Shown here: positions 25,312 to 34,749 of the stretch, piece after piece
Numbering within the stretch: the stretch's first letter is position 1
Layout of the letters: each line of letters starts with the position of its first letter
Source of the DNA: Planctomycetota bacterium
GTDB lineage: Bacteria > Planctomycetota > UBA1135
Length of the DNA stretch: 64,000 nt
Direction: 5' to 3'
Assembly (NCBI GenBank): GCA_008501825.1
Contig: QQUA01000015.1
Coordinates: forward strand, 1-64,000
Program-made: the position numbers and the translations under genes
The notes under the pieces: model-generated
Databases searched by the model: none
What the model was told of the DNA's origin: nothing
What the model saw: only the letters and a program-made list of their open reading frames with translations

Positions 25312-27360
25312 ATGAACCTCATTCTGGCTGCTCTCGCCGGTGCCGGGCTGATATCCGCCCTGGACGTCTTCCTTGCCCTCGGTTGGTACGGAGCGGAATC
25401 CATGTTCGCTCCCAGGTTGTTCGCCGTGTTCGCCGGCAACGCCTTGATTGCCCTTTTGTTCGGCTGGACTTTTTGGCGGGCTAAGAACGGCTCGGCTTTC
25501 GCCCTGGGTTTTTGCCTCGGCCTCGGGCCGATTTTGGAGCGATTCGGCGTCGATTTTCCCCTGGCCCTGGGGGCGAGCGTCGTCCTGGCGGTGATCTCGG
25601 CTTGGGGTCTCCGGCGTTTGACTTTGCCCAAACTTCCGGTGGCTTTGGTGGCCCTGGCCACTGTGGCGGCCCCGCCTTTCAGTCTTCTCGCCCTCGGCAT
25701 ATCCACCGAGCGATTTGAAGTGGAGCCGGCTCCGGAGTTGGAAGCTCGGCCCGGTAAAGCCGACCCGACTCGGCCTGACGTTTTGTGCATTGTTGCCGAC
25801 ACCTTGCGGGCGGATACCGTGCTTCCCGAGGAAATTCGCCGGCACTCCGTTCACGGCGACGGTTTGGAATTACCGAATTTGACCCGTCTGAGGGAAAGCG
25901 GCACTTGGGCTGAATACGCGAATTCGCCGAGCAACCAAACTCTGCCCAGCCACCTTTCTTTTATGACGGTGCTGGATATTGAAAAGGTGGGCATGCGTCA
26001 TAATCGACATCGCTGGCCGACCAAGGAATTGTTGCGGGATAATTTCAAATTCATGAGTTTGGCCAATCGCTTTCAGAAAGCGGATTACCGGACTGTGGGC
26101 ATCGCTTCCAATCCGCTCCTTTCGCAGGTGGACAAAGAAGCCGGTCACCAATCTTTCGACGATGGTTTCGAGCTTTGGTACGGGCAAAAGATGATTGCCA
26201 CCTGGGAGCCGTTGAATAATTGGAAGAAGAACTACACCTGGCTCGGCTGGCTGGGGCAGTTTTATTACGAGACGTTGAAGTTGGTAAAGGGAGAGGTCAA
26301 AACGCAAAAGACTCTTCAGCACCTCACCAGCCAAATCATGCGGCGGACCTTTTATCCTAACCCTCTGCGGCTTTGGCGTTCTCACAGCGGAGAGGGAGAG
26401 CGAACCACCGAAGCGGCCCTTCGGTATTTGGATACCCTGGTTGACGGGAAGGATCCGTACTTCATGTTTTTGCACTACATGGATCCTCATTCTCCCTACA
26501 TTCCGGCGGAACCCTGGCGGGGGTCGCTGGCCAAGGCGGAGAACCGGCCGAAGGGCGTCGGAGCCGACGTCACTTCCGAATATCAAGCCCGGGTGGATTT
26601 GCGGCATTACCTTGAAAACAAGGAAGACAAGAAGGATTGGATTTCCCCCGAGGCTTTCGGGCAGTGGTTGCACGATCTATACCGGGAGGAAGTGGTCCAG
26701 TTCGACACTTATTTGGGGCAAATCCTCGACCGGGTGGAAGCCGGTGGGCGACCGACTTTGATCTTCTTTACTTCCGACCATGGCGAGTTGTTCGGCCAGC
26801 ATAAGTTGTTGGAGCACGGATACAGCCTTTACGAAGGAGAAACGGCCGTGCCTTTCCTCTTGGCCGGCCCCGGGATTCCTGAAAACAAGAAGCTGGCCGA
26901 ACCGCCCGAGCTTATCGACGGTGCTTACACCTTGTTGGACTTGGCGGGAGTGAATACCGATTTCGCCGACGGCCGAAACGTATTGGAAGCGGAAACGGAA
27001 ACGGCCCGGCCAGTTTTGACGCTGATGTTCAATCAGGCCGCCGTTCGTGAAGGGGCCTGGAAGTTCATTTATCTTTTGCAGTACCCCAAGCCTGAAGACA
27101 ATCCTCCGGACAAAACCGCTTATCAATTGAAGTTGATGGAGGTGTACCAATTGGATCGGGATCCCGGCGAACAGAACAACCTGCTTGGCGACCCCGAGAC
27201 CCTCGAGATGGCCGAACGGTTGACCGTTTGGTTACGGGAACGCCTGAAGCAGGATCAATTGCCGCACCTGCCCGAACGCAAAATTTCTGCCCGTCATCAG
27301 GAAAAGCTGGATGAACTCGGCTACGCCGAAGGCGAGGGCGACCATGATCGCTCGCCTTGA
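25312..27360 (+). CDS. Membrane-anchored sulfatase-fold enzyme (copy 2)
   Basis: 682 residues with four to five N-terminal transmembrane segments (about 1-130), then the sulfatase-fold domain: RPDVLCIVADTLRADTVL, SPSNQTLPSHLSFMTV with Thr210 at the nucleophile position, MFLHYMDPHSPYIPAEPWR, and the metal site FTSDHGELFGQHKLLEHG. It is clearly paralogous to the preceding gene and has an extra middle region (residues about 245-350, Trp/Tyr/Lys-rich) that probably shapes the substrate pocket. The ending DPGEQNNLLGDP is the usual C-terminal motif of the family. The pair probably acts on an envelope polymer or lipid in the periplasm. Confidence 0.85.
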   Translation: MNLILAALAGAGLISALDVFLALGWYGAESMFAPRLFAVFAGNALIALLFGWTFWRAKNGSAFALGFCLGLGPILERFGVDFPLALGASVVLAVISAWGLRRLTLPKLPVALVALATVAAPPFSLLALGISTERFEVEPAPELEARPGKADPTRPDVLCIVADTLRADTVLPEEIRRHSVHGDGLELPNLTRLRESGTWAEYANSPSNQTLPSHLSFMTVLDIEKVGMRHNRHRWPTKELLRDNFKFMSLANRFQKADYRTVGIASNPLLSQVDKEAGHQSFDDGFELWYGQKMIATWEPLNNWKKNYTWLGWLGQFYYETLKLVKGEVKTQKTLQHLTSQIMRRTFYPNPLRLWRSHSGEGERTTEAALRYLDTLVDGKDPYFMFLHYMDPHSPYIPAEPWRGSLAKAENRPKGVGADVTSEYQARVDLRHYLENKEDKKDWISPEAFGQWLHDLYREEVVQFDTYLGQILDRVEAGGRPTLIFFTSDHGELFGQHKLLEHGYSLYEGETAVPFLLAGPGIPENKKLAEPPELIDGAYTLLDLAGVNTDFADGRNVLEAETETARPVLTLMFNQAAVREGAWKFIYLLQYPKPEDNPPDKTAYQLKLMEVYQLDRDPGEQNNLLGDPETLEMAERLTVWLRERLKQDQLPHLPERKISARHQEKLDELGYAEGEGDHDRSP

Positions 27361-27399
27361 GTTGTATTCCTTCGGTTTGAGGATTTATTCAATTTTCCC

Positions 27400-27429
27400 T
27401 TGACGGGAACTCGCTTTTTTTCCTAAGGT
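27400..27429 (+). promoter_or_regulatory. Candidate promoter of the G8/FG-GAP gene pair
   Basis: TTGACG (27400-27405) and TAAGGT (27424-27429) are separated by 18 bp, a reasonable sigma-70-type pair, 80 bp before the ATG of the G8-domain gene. The -10 match is weak. Confidence 0.35.
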
Positions 27430-27508
27430 TCATTTAAGCAGTCCCCTCGGTTTGTAGGTGGCTGATGCTTCTGCAAAGTTCATTCACTCATTGTTTCGGA
27501 GTTCTGTC

Positions 27509-30454
27509 ATGTTTCGACGACACTTCTGTGTGCTCAAGGTGTGCTTTCTTGTATCCCTTTTCATCGGAGAGGGATTGGTCGCACAAGGCGGCGGGATCGG
27601 TTCTCCTCCTGGCGACCCTCACGACAATTCCGAACCCTATGGTTTCTGGTCAAGTCATACCCTGACTGCAAACGCAGTGGACGGAGACTTGATTACCATT
27701 CCGGATGGTTTAACCCTTTACCTCGATGTGGATACGCCTCGATTGAAGGGATTAATTGTCGACGGGGCGTTGGTTTTTCAAACTTGTCCGGCAATGGATT
27801 TGACGCTTCAGGCTGGATTCATTTTGGTGCGCGGTTCATTGACGGTCGGCGCGCCCGATGACCGATTTCCCGCCGAAGGGGAAATTCGACTCATTGACCC
27901 GGGATCCATTTCCAATGCTGACTTTCCTGGCGAATATCACGGCACTCCCATTGGGGAGGCAATTTTGGATCGTGGATTGGTCGTAACCGGAACCGGAAGT
28001 TTATTCCTGTACGGCGCCGATCAAGGAAAGACTTGGACTACTCTTTCTTCCACCATTTTTGGGGAAAATAGTTCCAGTCCAACCGTAGGGCCAATTTCAG
28101 TCCAAGATGATGTAAGCGGCTGGCTCATGGGAGACGAAGTGGTGATCGCCTCTACTGATTTCTCCTTGGAGCAGGCAGAAAAGTTCAGTTTAGTAGCCAA
28201 TGCAAGCGGTGCTCAATTGGACCTCGGTTTGGTTTCCCCCGGTAATTTACTACAGTACGACCATTACGCTGGCATGGTGAATTTGGATGGGGCCGATGAT
28301 AGTTGGAGAATTCCGGAGTACGCCGAAGTCGGCTTGCTAAGTCGAAACGTCCTTGTGATTGGCGAACCGGGCAACGGATACGATGCTACTGGCAGCCCCG
28401 TAGCCGGGTGGGATAACCATTACGGGCATATGATCGCTCTCAAGGACCCGGCGGTTTCAGGCACTCCGACGGTTCACGTTTCATGGACCCGTTTCGAGAA
28501 CCTTGGCGTGGAAGGTAAAATAGCTCGTTATCCTTTGCATCTTCATTTGCTGGACGAAGAGAATTTTGCCTCCGGAGTGGATGCTTTGATAGAGGACAGC
28601 TCCTTCGTTGATTGTTTCAACCACTTTGTCAGTGTGCACCAAACCAAGGACATTGCCGTTGCAAGAAACGTTGGTTTTAACACTCTAGGGCATGGTTTCT
28701 TTCTCGAAGAAGAATTCACTACGGGAATTCTTTTGCAGGATAATTTGGGGCTGGGGGTTCGGCCTTTTGAGGTTTGTCACACTCCTTACAAAGACTGCAA
28801 TGATCCTCCCGGTACTTTCCCAAGCGGAATTGATCTAATTCAAGAGGACAATGTGGAGCCTTCCGTTTTCTGGTTTGAGCATCCGGATAACAAAGTAGAG
28901 GGAAATCGGGCGGCAGGCTCAACCCATCATGGAATATGGCATAGCCCGGCATGGCTTGAGGATCATACCCATCAAGCAACGGAAGACAGTTACTGTCGCA
29001 ATAACGTGGTTCATTCCAATGGCCACCATGGGTTCATGCAGGATGGCTTTAAGGGTACGCGTCGAGCTTCTCCAGCCTGGGAGGCTGGACTCCCTCCTTC
29101 CTTGGAAAACCTCATCAGCTATAAAAATGGGAGATATGGCGTTTGGTATCGAACCTACGGGCGAGCTCAATTGCGCTATATCAAGGTGGCCGATTCGCGG
29201 GCAGGTTTTTACCTCGCCTCGGAGGGAATCCACAATTTTCCAGGGCTCAGTTTGATTCTGTTGGAAGATGCCTTGGTTGTTGGGGAATCGGCGCTAACCG
29301 AAAATCCCGGTAACGGACAATATCCCTATCCTGGCCGACCGGTTCACGAGGAGGATGCCGAACGAAGCTTGCCGCAAAATACCATTCAGTTTGTTCGCGA
29401 TGGAATTCCTCATGACCAAGAGTGGGATACCTTGGTCGGAGTAGAATTCTACGATGGTAGAATTGAGTGCAAAAATCTTAAGTTTGCTGATTTAAAGGAC
29501 TTACCTGATTTGCGTGACCCCGAGGATGGGCCTCTCTATCTGTCCTCTTACGATCGGCCCGCGGCCGCGCTCTCGCAAGTGGGGTATGATTCCAATTACT
29601 CAGAAGACCCGACAAATCGCGTTCAGGGCTTAGCCTTTGAAAACGTGGACCATAAAGTATGGTTTCGGGAAATCCAGAAAACCGCCAACATGGTTCAATC
29701 CACCGTCATCATTGACTACGATGATTCCCTTGGAAATGGCCCGGCACGGTTTTATTTCCCCGAGGGGACCGATTTCTTGGTTCATCCAACGGTTTCTTCC
29801 TTGGTACAGAGTCATTCCGCGGATCAGGCTGTTTCCATTTCGGCTACCGAGACGGATTTTGCCAATCTGATGATTCGGGTTGAAGATCTTGATGGAGTGA
29901 ATGGCTCTCCGGTAGATGAACCCAGCTTTGCCGGCATTGATTTTCCTGGCGGACCGACTCCTGCCAGGCAAAGATTGGCCTCGGTGCCAGACGTGGGAAC
30001 CCAGGAGGGGGATAAAAACAAGTTTTCCACCAACCTGATGTTGAGCGAAACTGGAGGCGCTCCTTTTGAATACATGGTGGATTGGGATCTCAGTCATGCA
30101 AATACCAATATTTGGCCTACCGAGTTGTCTATCATCCTTCGGGCCGCTGATGAAGAAAACGGAACCGTCATTATTGGGCTTCCGATGGAAAATGCTCCGG
30201 ATATTAATTCTGGAGTATCATTTGGTGGAACTCCTGTTGTTCACTTGAAGGTTGGGCTGGTGCTTGGAACCCTTGCTGATTTGCGAGGTACCTCTGATGC
30301 CAGAGCTTGGATATACGATTCGAACTTGAAATATATTTTTATCAAGATGACCTCGGATTCGTCTGAGTTACCCAATTACCAGGGTGGAAATCATGTGCTT
30401 GGCTATTTACCAACTTGGTCGGGAACCTTCAACACTTGTCACATCGACTCCTGA
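27509..30454 (+). CDS. Exported G8-domain parallel beta-helix protein (CEMIP/TMEM2-like)
   Basis: 981 residues from ATG 27509, preceded by GGAG at a spacing of 8; the open frame begins earlier but without a ribosome site. A signal peptide (FCVLKVCFLVSLFIGEGLVAQ) is followed by a G8 domain (about residues 40-140: GDLITIPDGLTLYLDVD, LKGLIVDGALVF). A right-handed beta-helix then carries ARYPLHLHLLDEENFASG, VDCFNHFVSVHQTKDIAV and NTLGHGFFLEEEF. The HxH-containing coil resembles that of the vertebrate hyaluronan-degrading proteins CEMIP and TMEM2. It probably binds or cleaves an extracellular polysaccharide. The C-terminal 200 residues are a beta-rich region without sorting motif. Likely co-transcribed with the FG-GAP gene 9 bp downstream. 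Confidence 0.75.
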   Translation: MFRRHFCVLKVCFLVSLFIGEGLVAQGGGIGSPPGDPHDNSEPYGFWSSHTLTANAVDGDLITIPDGLTLYLDVDTPRLKGLIVDGALVFQTCPAMDLTLQAGFILVRGSLTVGAPDDRFPAEGEIRLIDPGSISNADFPGEYHGTPIGEAILDRGLVVTGTGSLFLYGADQGKTWTTLSSTIFGENSSSPTVGPISVQDDVSGWLMGDEVVIASTDFSLEQAEKFSLVANASGAQLDLGLVSPGNLLQYDHYAGMVNLDGADDSWRIPEYAEVGLLSRNVLVIGEPGNGYDATGSPVAGWDNHYGHMIALKDPAVSGTPTVHVSWTRFENLGVEGKIARYPLHLHLLDEENFASGVDALIEDSSFVDCFNHFVSVHQTKDIAVARNVGFNTLGHGFFLEEEFTTGILLQDNLGLGVRPFEVCHTPYKDCNDPPGTFPSGIDLIQEDNVEPSVFWFEHPDNKVEGNRAAGSTHHGIWHSPAWLEDHTHQATEDSYCRNNVVHSNGHHGFMQDGFKGTRRASPAWEAGLPPSLENLISYKNGRYGVWYRTYGRAQLRYIKVADSRAGFYLASEGIHNFPGLSLILLEDALVVGESALTENPGNGQYPYPGRPVHEEDAERSLPQNTIQFVRDGIPHDQEWDTLVGVEFYDGRIECKNLKFADLKDLPDLRDPEDGPLYLSSYDRPAAALSQVGYDSNYSEDPTNRVQGLAFENVDHKVWFREIQKTANMVQSTVIIDYDDSLGNGPARFYFPEGTDFLVHPTVSSLVQSHSADQAVSISATETDFANLMIRVEDLDGVNGSPVDEPSFAGIDFPGGPTPARQRLASVPDVGTQEGDKNKFSTNLMLSETGGAPFEYMVDWDLSHANTNIWPTELSIILRAADEENGTVIIGLPMENAPDINSGVSFGGTPVVHLKVGLVLGTLADLRGTSDARAWIYDSNLKYIFIKMTSDSSELPNYQGGNHVLGYLPTWSGTFNTCHIDS

Positions 30455-30463
30455 TTCGAGCAA

Positions 30464-32119
30464 ATGATTGAAACTGCCATAGCGGCCATTTGTGTCTTGC
30501 AGGGAGGTGGAGCTTGGGAAACCAGGCTCCACTCTCGTGGAGAGACGATTTTTGATAATCACGGAAGCAGTTTGGTCGGTTTAGGCGACGTCAATGGAGA
30601 TGGCGTTCCTGACTTTGCCGTCGGTGAACCACTTCATCAAATTTCCGGTTTTATGGTTGGGCAAGTTCTAGTGTTTTCTGGTGCCCAAGATGAAGAAGTT
30701 TTATTTTCTATACCCGGTGATCCAGTTTATCCGATTGCAGAAATGGGTTATTCTGTAAATTCTATCGCTGACCTTTCTGGTGATGGTATTTCTGAGATCT
30801 TGGTAGGGGCTCCGGGTGGAGGGGGTTTATTGGGATATGCTGCTCTAGTCAATGGAAGGGATGGGAACCGGATTTTTGAGCACTGGGGATTGAATCCGGA
30901 CGATTGGTTTGGGGGTGTTGTGATAGGTATTGGTGATGCAACTGGCGATGGTTTATCGGACTACCTCATTAGCGCGCCCTTTGCCAATATATTGGGTAAT
31001 GCAGAAGCGGGCGAAGTGCACCTTTTCTCAGGAGTGGATGGCACCTTCCAATACAACCTTCGCGGGAGCGGCGCAGGGCAAAAATACGGTAAGAAGTTAG
31101 CCAGGCTTGGGGACGTGGATAGCGACGGCCATGCAGATTTTCTAATCAGCTCCGGAAGCGGCCTGTTTGGAACGGTCCACGTCGTCTCCGGCAAATTCGG
31201 CCAGGAGCTTTACCGCTTGAGCAGTTTTTATTTAGGTGACCATTTCGGCGCCAGCATCGCCGGATTGGGCGACGTAGACGGTGACGGAGTCCCCGATTTC
31301 ATCGTCGGGGCGCCGGATCACCCGGATATTTGGGGATCGAGAATCGGGGCGGCTTACGTCTTTTCCGGAGATTCCGGAGAACTCTTGCATTTTTGGGAGG
31401 GGTACTCCTATCAAACCGATTTCGGTCATTCCGTCGCCGGCCCTGGAGACATCAATGGCGATCAGGTCCCCGACATTGCTGTGGGCAGCCCGGATCTTTG
31501 GCGTATCGGGCAGGAAGATCCCGTGGGTGGCGTTTTCCTTTACTCCGGAGTGGATTTTTCCTTGATTCGAATCATCGACGGCTACGAGGTCAACAGTAAC
31601 TTCGGCTGGTCCTGCTCTTGGGTCGGAGACTTCGAAGGCGATGGCCGAGATGAGCTCTTGATCGGGGCTCAAAGTGAACGTTACCAAGGAATCTCGGTAG
31701 GTGGAGCCTACGTAATTTCCTTCGACCCCTATTGCACGCCTTCCGCCACGACTCTGTCCGCCAGTTTGGGCGGAACGATAACCTTCCAACACGATTTCCC
31801 CGAGTCTGAAGCGGGAGTGGAATACGCTTTCCTGGCCTCAAGCGGCCTGGAAGAGTACATGATCAACTACAAAGGAGTGGACATTCCCCTGGCCAACACC
31901 CTGCTGCTTCGGGAAACCATGCAGGCGCCTCCTCGCTTCTTTCACAACGCTCGCGGCCAGCTAGACCAAGACGGCCGTGCTTCTACGACGATCGATTTTC
32001 CCCCGGGCGTCCTCAACGGCTGGATCGACAAAACTTTCGCCTTCGCTTGCGTGACCTTCGACCCTCCGGGCCAACCGCGACTTTCCTCCGCCCGGATGGT
32101 GGTGAAAATCCTCCCTTAA
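30464..32119 (+). CDS. Exported FG-GAP (integrin-alpha-like) repeat protein
   Basis: 551 residues from ATG 30464, 9 bp after the preceding stop. A short hydrophobic start (MIETAIAAICVLQGG) may be an export signal. About seven FG-GAP blades follow, each with a Ca-binding loop of the DxNGDGxxD type: GLGDVNGDGVPDFAVG, SIADLSGDGISEILVG, GIGDATGDGLSDYLIS, RLGDVDSDGHADFLIS, GLGDVDGDGVPDFIVG, GPGDINGDQVPDIAVG, WVGDFEGDGRDELLIG. They should close into a beta-propeller. The C-terminal ~120 residues are a separate beta-sandwich-like module seen in planctomycete secreted proteins. Probably a surface-binding partner of the G8 protein. Confidence 0.85.
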   Translation: MIETAIAAICVLQGGGAWETRLHSRGETIFDNHGSSLVGLGDVNGDGVPDFAVGEPLHQISGFMVGQVLVFSGAQDEEVLFSIPGDPVYPIAEMGYSVNSIADLSGDGISEILVGAPGGGGLLGYAALVNGRDGNRIFEHWGLNPDDWFGGVVIGIGDATGDGLSDYLISAPFANILGNAEAGEVHLFSGVDGTFQYNLRGSGAGQKYGKKLARLGDVDSDGHADFLISSGSGLFGTVHVVSGKFGQELYRLSSFYLGDHFGASIAGLGDVDGDGVPDFIVGAPDHPDIWGSRIGAAYVFSGDSGELLHFWEGYSYQTDFGHSVAGPGDINGDQVPDIAVGSPDLWRIGQEDPVGGVFLYSGVDFSLIRIIDGYEVNSNFGWSCSWVGDFEGDGRDELLIGAQSERYQGISVGGAYVISFDPYCTPSATTLSASLGGTITFQHDFPESEAGVEYAFLASSGLEEYMINYKGVDIPLANTLLLRETMQAPPRFFHNARGQLDQDGRASTTIDFPPGVLNGWIDKTFAFACVTFDPPGQPRLSSARMVVKILP

Positions 32120-32141
32120 GGCAAAAGCCTGATCGAAGAAC

Positions 32142-33308
32142 CTAGAAGGTGAGTTCGAAGCGGAGCATCGCTACTCCGCTATTGGAAATCCTTGGATCGG
32201 AACCGGGATGAATGATCCATTGGAAATCCGGTTGAATGGAAAAGGCCGGCGAGATTTCCGCTCTGTAGGTGAGTTCCACCAAGGTTTCATGAGCTAAGCG
32301 GCCGGTAGCTTTTCGCAGATCGCTGCTGATGTCCGCTCGGCCGATGGCCAATCCAAGAGAATCGTTCGGTCTCCCTGGGAGCAAGCCTCGGCCGGTAAGT
32401 CCGAGACTGAAGTAACTTTCGATTTCGTTCCGATCCTCAGGCGCCCATCCTCCTTGGAAGAAAGCGAAAATTCCACCTTCGTCGTATTCGAGTAAAGCAA
32501 AGTCGCCCCCTGAAAAGATCCCATAGTTCTCAGGGTGCATGCGGAAATCTCCTCTCGCGGTTTTCTGACGCACGTCTTCAAATTCGGCGGTATGGCGCCA
32601 GGTCCCAAGGCGCAAGTTGCGCACCAACGTCTTCCCTGATTCCGAAGGAGCCGGCTGCCATAGGAACTCACTAAAAATCATGACTCCTTCCTTGGCCGAG
32701 AGTTTCCAGCGGGTTCCTCGAGGGTTGTTGGCCAGGGAACCGGGATCTCCGTCATAAAGGCTGAATCGAAGGAAACAATCGCCGCCCGGTGCCCAGGCCA
32801 GGCGAGCCCCAAGAGCCCCCATGGGATAGGTGGAGACAGGCGCGTTCACGGATATGTCCGGTTGGAGTCCGAAGGAGCTGTTGAGAAACAGACAGCCATG
32901 GTCGGAAGCCGCACACTCGGAATTCATGTCGTGTTGGCCCAGCAGAAGGGAAGACCCTTTGTCATCAAGCTCGTGTTGATACCAAAGCTGCATCAGCCGC
33001 GAAGTGGACTCTCCCTCGATATTGCTGACCGTTTGAACGGCTCCGACGAAGGCGGGGGTGGGATTGCCGCCGTGGAGATGAATGATCTCGCCGAAGAAAG
33101 TGCCACCGTGCCACCAGCCCGCTTCCTCGGTCGACAATTCGGCGGTAACGGAGATCCTTCCTTGGTAAGTATTTCCCTTACTGAGACCAGGCTCGATCGC
33201 GCTGACCACCTCGCCGGTAAAGGAGGCTTCAAGGGTGGGGCTGACGGCTTTCGGAGTCGGGGTCTCCTGAGGGGAGAGGAGTAGTCCAAGCGCAAGCAGG
33301 GGGGGCAC
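32142..33308 (-). CDS. OprB-family outer-membrane porin
   Basis: 388 residues from a GTG at 33306-33308. A short hydrophobic leader (PPLLALGLLLSPQ) is followed by a 16-strand-barrel-like OprB domain, with alternating aromatic strands (WWHGGTFFGEIIHLHGG, ALGARLAWAPGGD, FRFSLYDGDPGS, GGIFAFFQGGWAPE, YFSLGLTGRGLLPGR) and the terminal Phe of outer-membrane barrels (RFELTF). OprB proteins let sugars, and in some lineages other small solutes, cross the outer membrane. The leader is shorter than usual, but the only in-frame starts upstream are blocked by stop codons. A 25-bp Fur-like palindrome lies 11 bp before the start, so expression is probably metal-regulated. Confidence 0.82.
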   Translation of the reverse strand: MPPLLALGLLLSPQETPTPKAVSPTLEASFTGEVVSAIEPGLSKGNTYQGRISVTAELSTEEAGWWHGGTFFGEIIHLHGGNPTPAFVGAVQTVSNIEGESTSRLMQLWYQHELDDKGSSLLLGQHDMNSECAASDHGCLFLNSSFGLQPDISVNAPVSTYPMGALGARLAWAPGGDCFLRFSLYDGDPGSLANNPRGTRWKLSAKEGVMIFSEFLWQPAPSESGKTLVRNLRLGTWRHTAEFEDVRQKTARGDFRMHPENYGIFSGGDFALLEYDEGGIFAFFQGGWAPEDRNEIESYFSLGLTGRGLLPGRPNDSLGLAIGRADISSDLRKATGRLAHETLVELTYRAEISPAFSIQPDFQWIIHPGSDPRISNSGVAMLRFELTF

Positions 33309-33318
33309 GGCGGCGATT

Positions 33319-33343
33319 GTTATTGAGAATAGGACTCAATAAC
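33319..33343 (-). promoter_or_regulatory. Fur-like palindromic operator of the porin gene
   Basis: Perfect inverted repeat GTTATTGAG, 7-bp spacer AATAGGA, CTCAATAAC. The core TTGAGAAT and the overall layout resemble Fur-family boxes (classical TGAGAAT-type arms). It ends only 11 bp upstream of the porin GTG, so a bound regulator would block the promoter or ribosome access. Which Fur-family protein (iron, zinc, manganese) binds cannot be told from the site. Confidence 0.65.
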
Positions 33344-33430
33344 ACTATCGAGAGAGAGGTCAAGGCGATATTCCGGCCGAGCTTCCCGCGCCGCGGTTAG
33401 CGCTGGAGGTAAATGCCCGATCGCAACCGA

Positions 33431-34594
33431 TCAATCAATCGCCTGCAAACGGATCTCTACGGTTTTTTCGCGGCCGTCGCGGAGCAGATTCAGTCGGATT
33501 TGGTCGCCGATTTGGTAGCTGCTGAGTTGCGCTTGCAACTCCTGAGAGCTGCTCACTGCCTGACCGTTGACGCCGATGATGACGTCCCCCAAGCGAACCC
33601 GGCCTTGGCGGTCCTCTTCCAACCCTTGAAGTCCGGCCTTGGCCGCCGAGCTGCCGTCATTGACTTCATGAATCACCACTCCGGGAATTCTCTGACTGCG
33701 AGTCCAGGTATCCGGTGCCAGTAAAACTCCCAAGCCCGGTCGGGACGCCCGGCCCTTGGCAATCAATTGCGGCACGATGTGATTTACCGTGTCCACCGGA
33801 ACGGCGAAGCCAATGCCCGCACTGGCACCAGAGGGTGAAAAGATCGCCGTATTGACTCCGATCAAGCGGCCGCTGCTGTCCAACAACGGGCCGCCGGAAT
33901 TTCCCGGATTGATAGCGGCATCGGTTTGAATCACGCCTTTGATCCGGTTACCGGCGACGGAAGTAATTTCCCGGTCCAAGCCGCTGATGATGCCGGTGGT
34001 CAAAGTTTGATCGAAGCCGAAGGGATTGCCGATGGCGAAGACCTTTTGCCCGACTTGGAGATCGGAGGAGGTTCCCAAGCTCAAAGCCGGCATGTCCAAT
34101 CCTTGAGTATCCACCCGTAACACCGCCAAGTCGGAAGCCGGGTCGAAACCGACCACCTGGGCTTCCACCTTGGTGGAGTCGGGCAAAGTCACCACCTGCC
34201 GCGAACTGCCCCGGATCACGTGGAAGTTGGTGACGATGAAGCCGCGCTCGTCCCAGACAAAACCCGAGCCGGTGCCTTGGGGAATTTCCATCGGCGAGCG
34301 GCTGAACAGGCTGCGGCGTTGCTCGATCGAGGTGATGTGCACCACCGAGGGGGAGACCTGGCGGAACAGATCGATGTTGCTGCGTTCCTCCAAGGTCAGG
34401 GAGGTGCGACCGGCCACCGGCCGCGGGCCCGCAGTCGGGTCCTGCAGAATCGGTGCCCCGGATTCCCCAAGTTGGCCGCCCAGCTTCACCGCCCCGATTG
34501 CCATCAAAACCAGGGCGATCGTAGCTAAAGTATTTGAAGAGCGTCCCTTAGGGGCGCTCATCGAGTTGAATTCAAAGGAAGAGTTTGCCGTCAT
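33431..34594 (-). CDS. HtrA/DegP-type serine protease with PDZ domain
   Basis: 387 residues from ATG 34592-34594 (an ATG 33 bases further in is also possible). A single N-terminal membrane segment (LATIALVLMAIGAVKLGG) anchors it. The trypsin-like domain has the full triad: His125 in VTNFHVIRG, Asp155 in DPASDLAVLR, Ser233 in NPGNSGGPLL. One PDZ domain follows (about residues 290-385: PGLGVLLAPDTW, LGDVIIGVNGQAVSS). Periplasmic quality-control protease of misfolded envelope proteins. Monocistronic; the gene after its stop is the porin, also on the minus strand. Confidence 0.93.
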   Translation of the reverse strand: MTANSSFEFNSMSAPKGRSSNTLATIALVLMAIGAVKLGGQLGESGAPILQDPTAGPRPVAGRTSLTLEERSNIDLFRQVSPSVVHITSIEQRRSLFSRSPMEIPQGTGSGFVWDERGFIVTNFHVIRGSSRQVVTLPDSTKVEAQVVGFDPASDLAVLRVDTQGLDMPALSLGTSSDLQVGQKVFAIGNPFGFDQTLTTGIISGLDREITSVAGNRIKGVIQTDAAINPGNSGGPLLDSSGRLIGVNTAIFSPSGASAGIGFAVPVDTVNHIVPQLIAKGRASRPGLGVLLAPDTWTRSQRIPGVVIHEVNDGSSAAKAGLQGLEEDRQGRVRLGDVIIGVNGQAVSSSQELQAQLSSYQIGDQIRLNLLRDGREKTVEIRLQAID

Positions 34595-34749
34595 TTTGAA
34601 TTCATGGGGGAGCGGGTCCTGAGCTCCCTTCAGAGTCCTCAGTATTACGCTGAAGTCCCGGAATTGTTATTCAGGCTTTCCGCCGCTCGCTTCCAGCCCC
34701 TTTCGGCGAAGCCGTAGGATGTGGACCCAAAACCCTTGGTCGGCATCCC

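Noticed and set aside
23260-27360. Plain sulfatase annotation
   Set aside because: The formylglycine Cys/Ser is replaced by Thr in both proteins, so sulfate ester hydrolysis by the standard mechanism is not supported.
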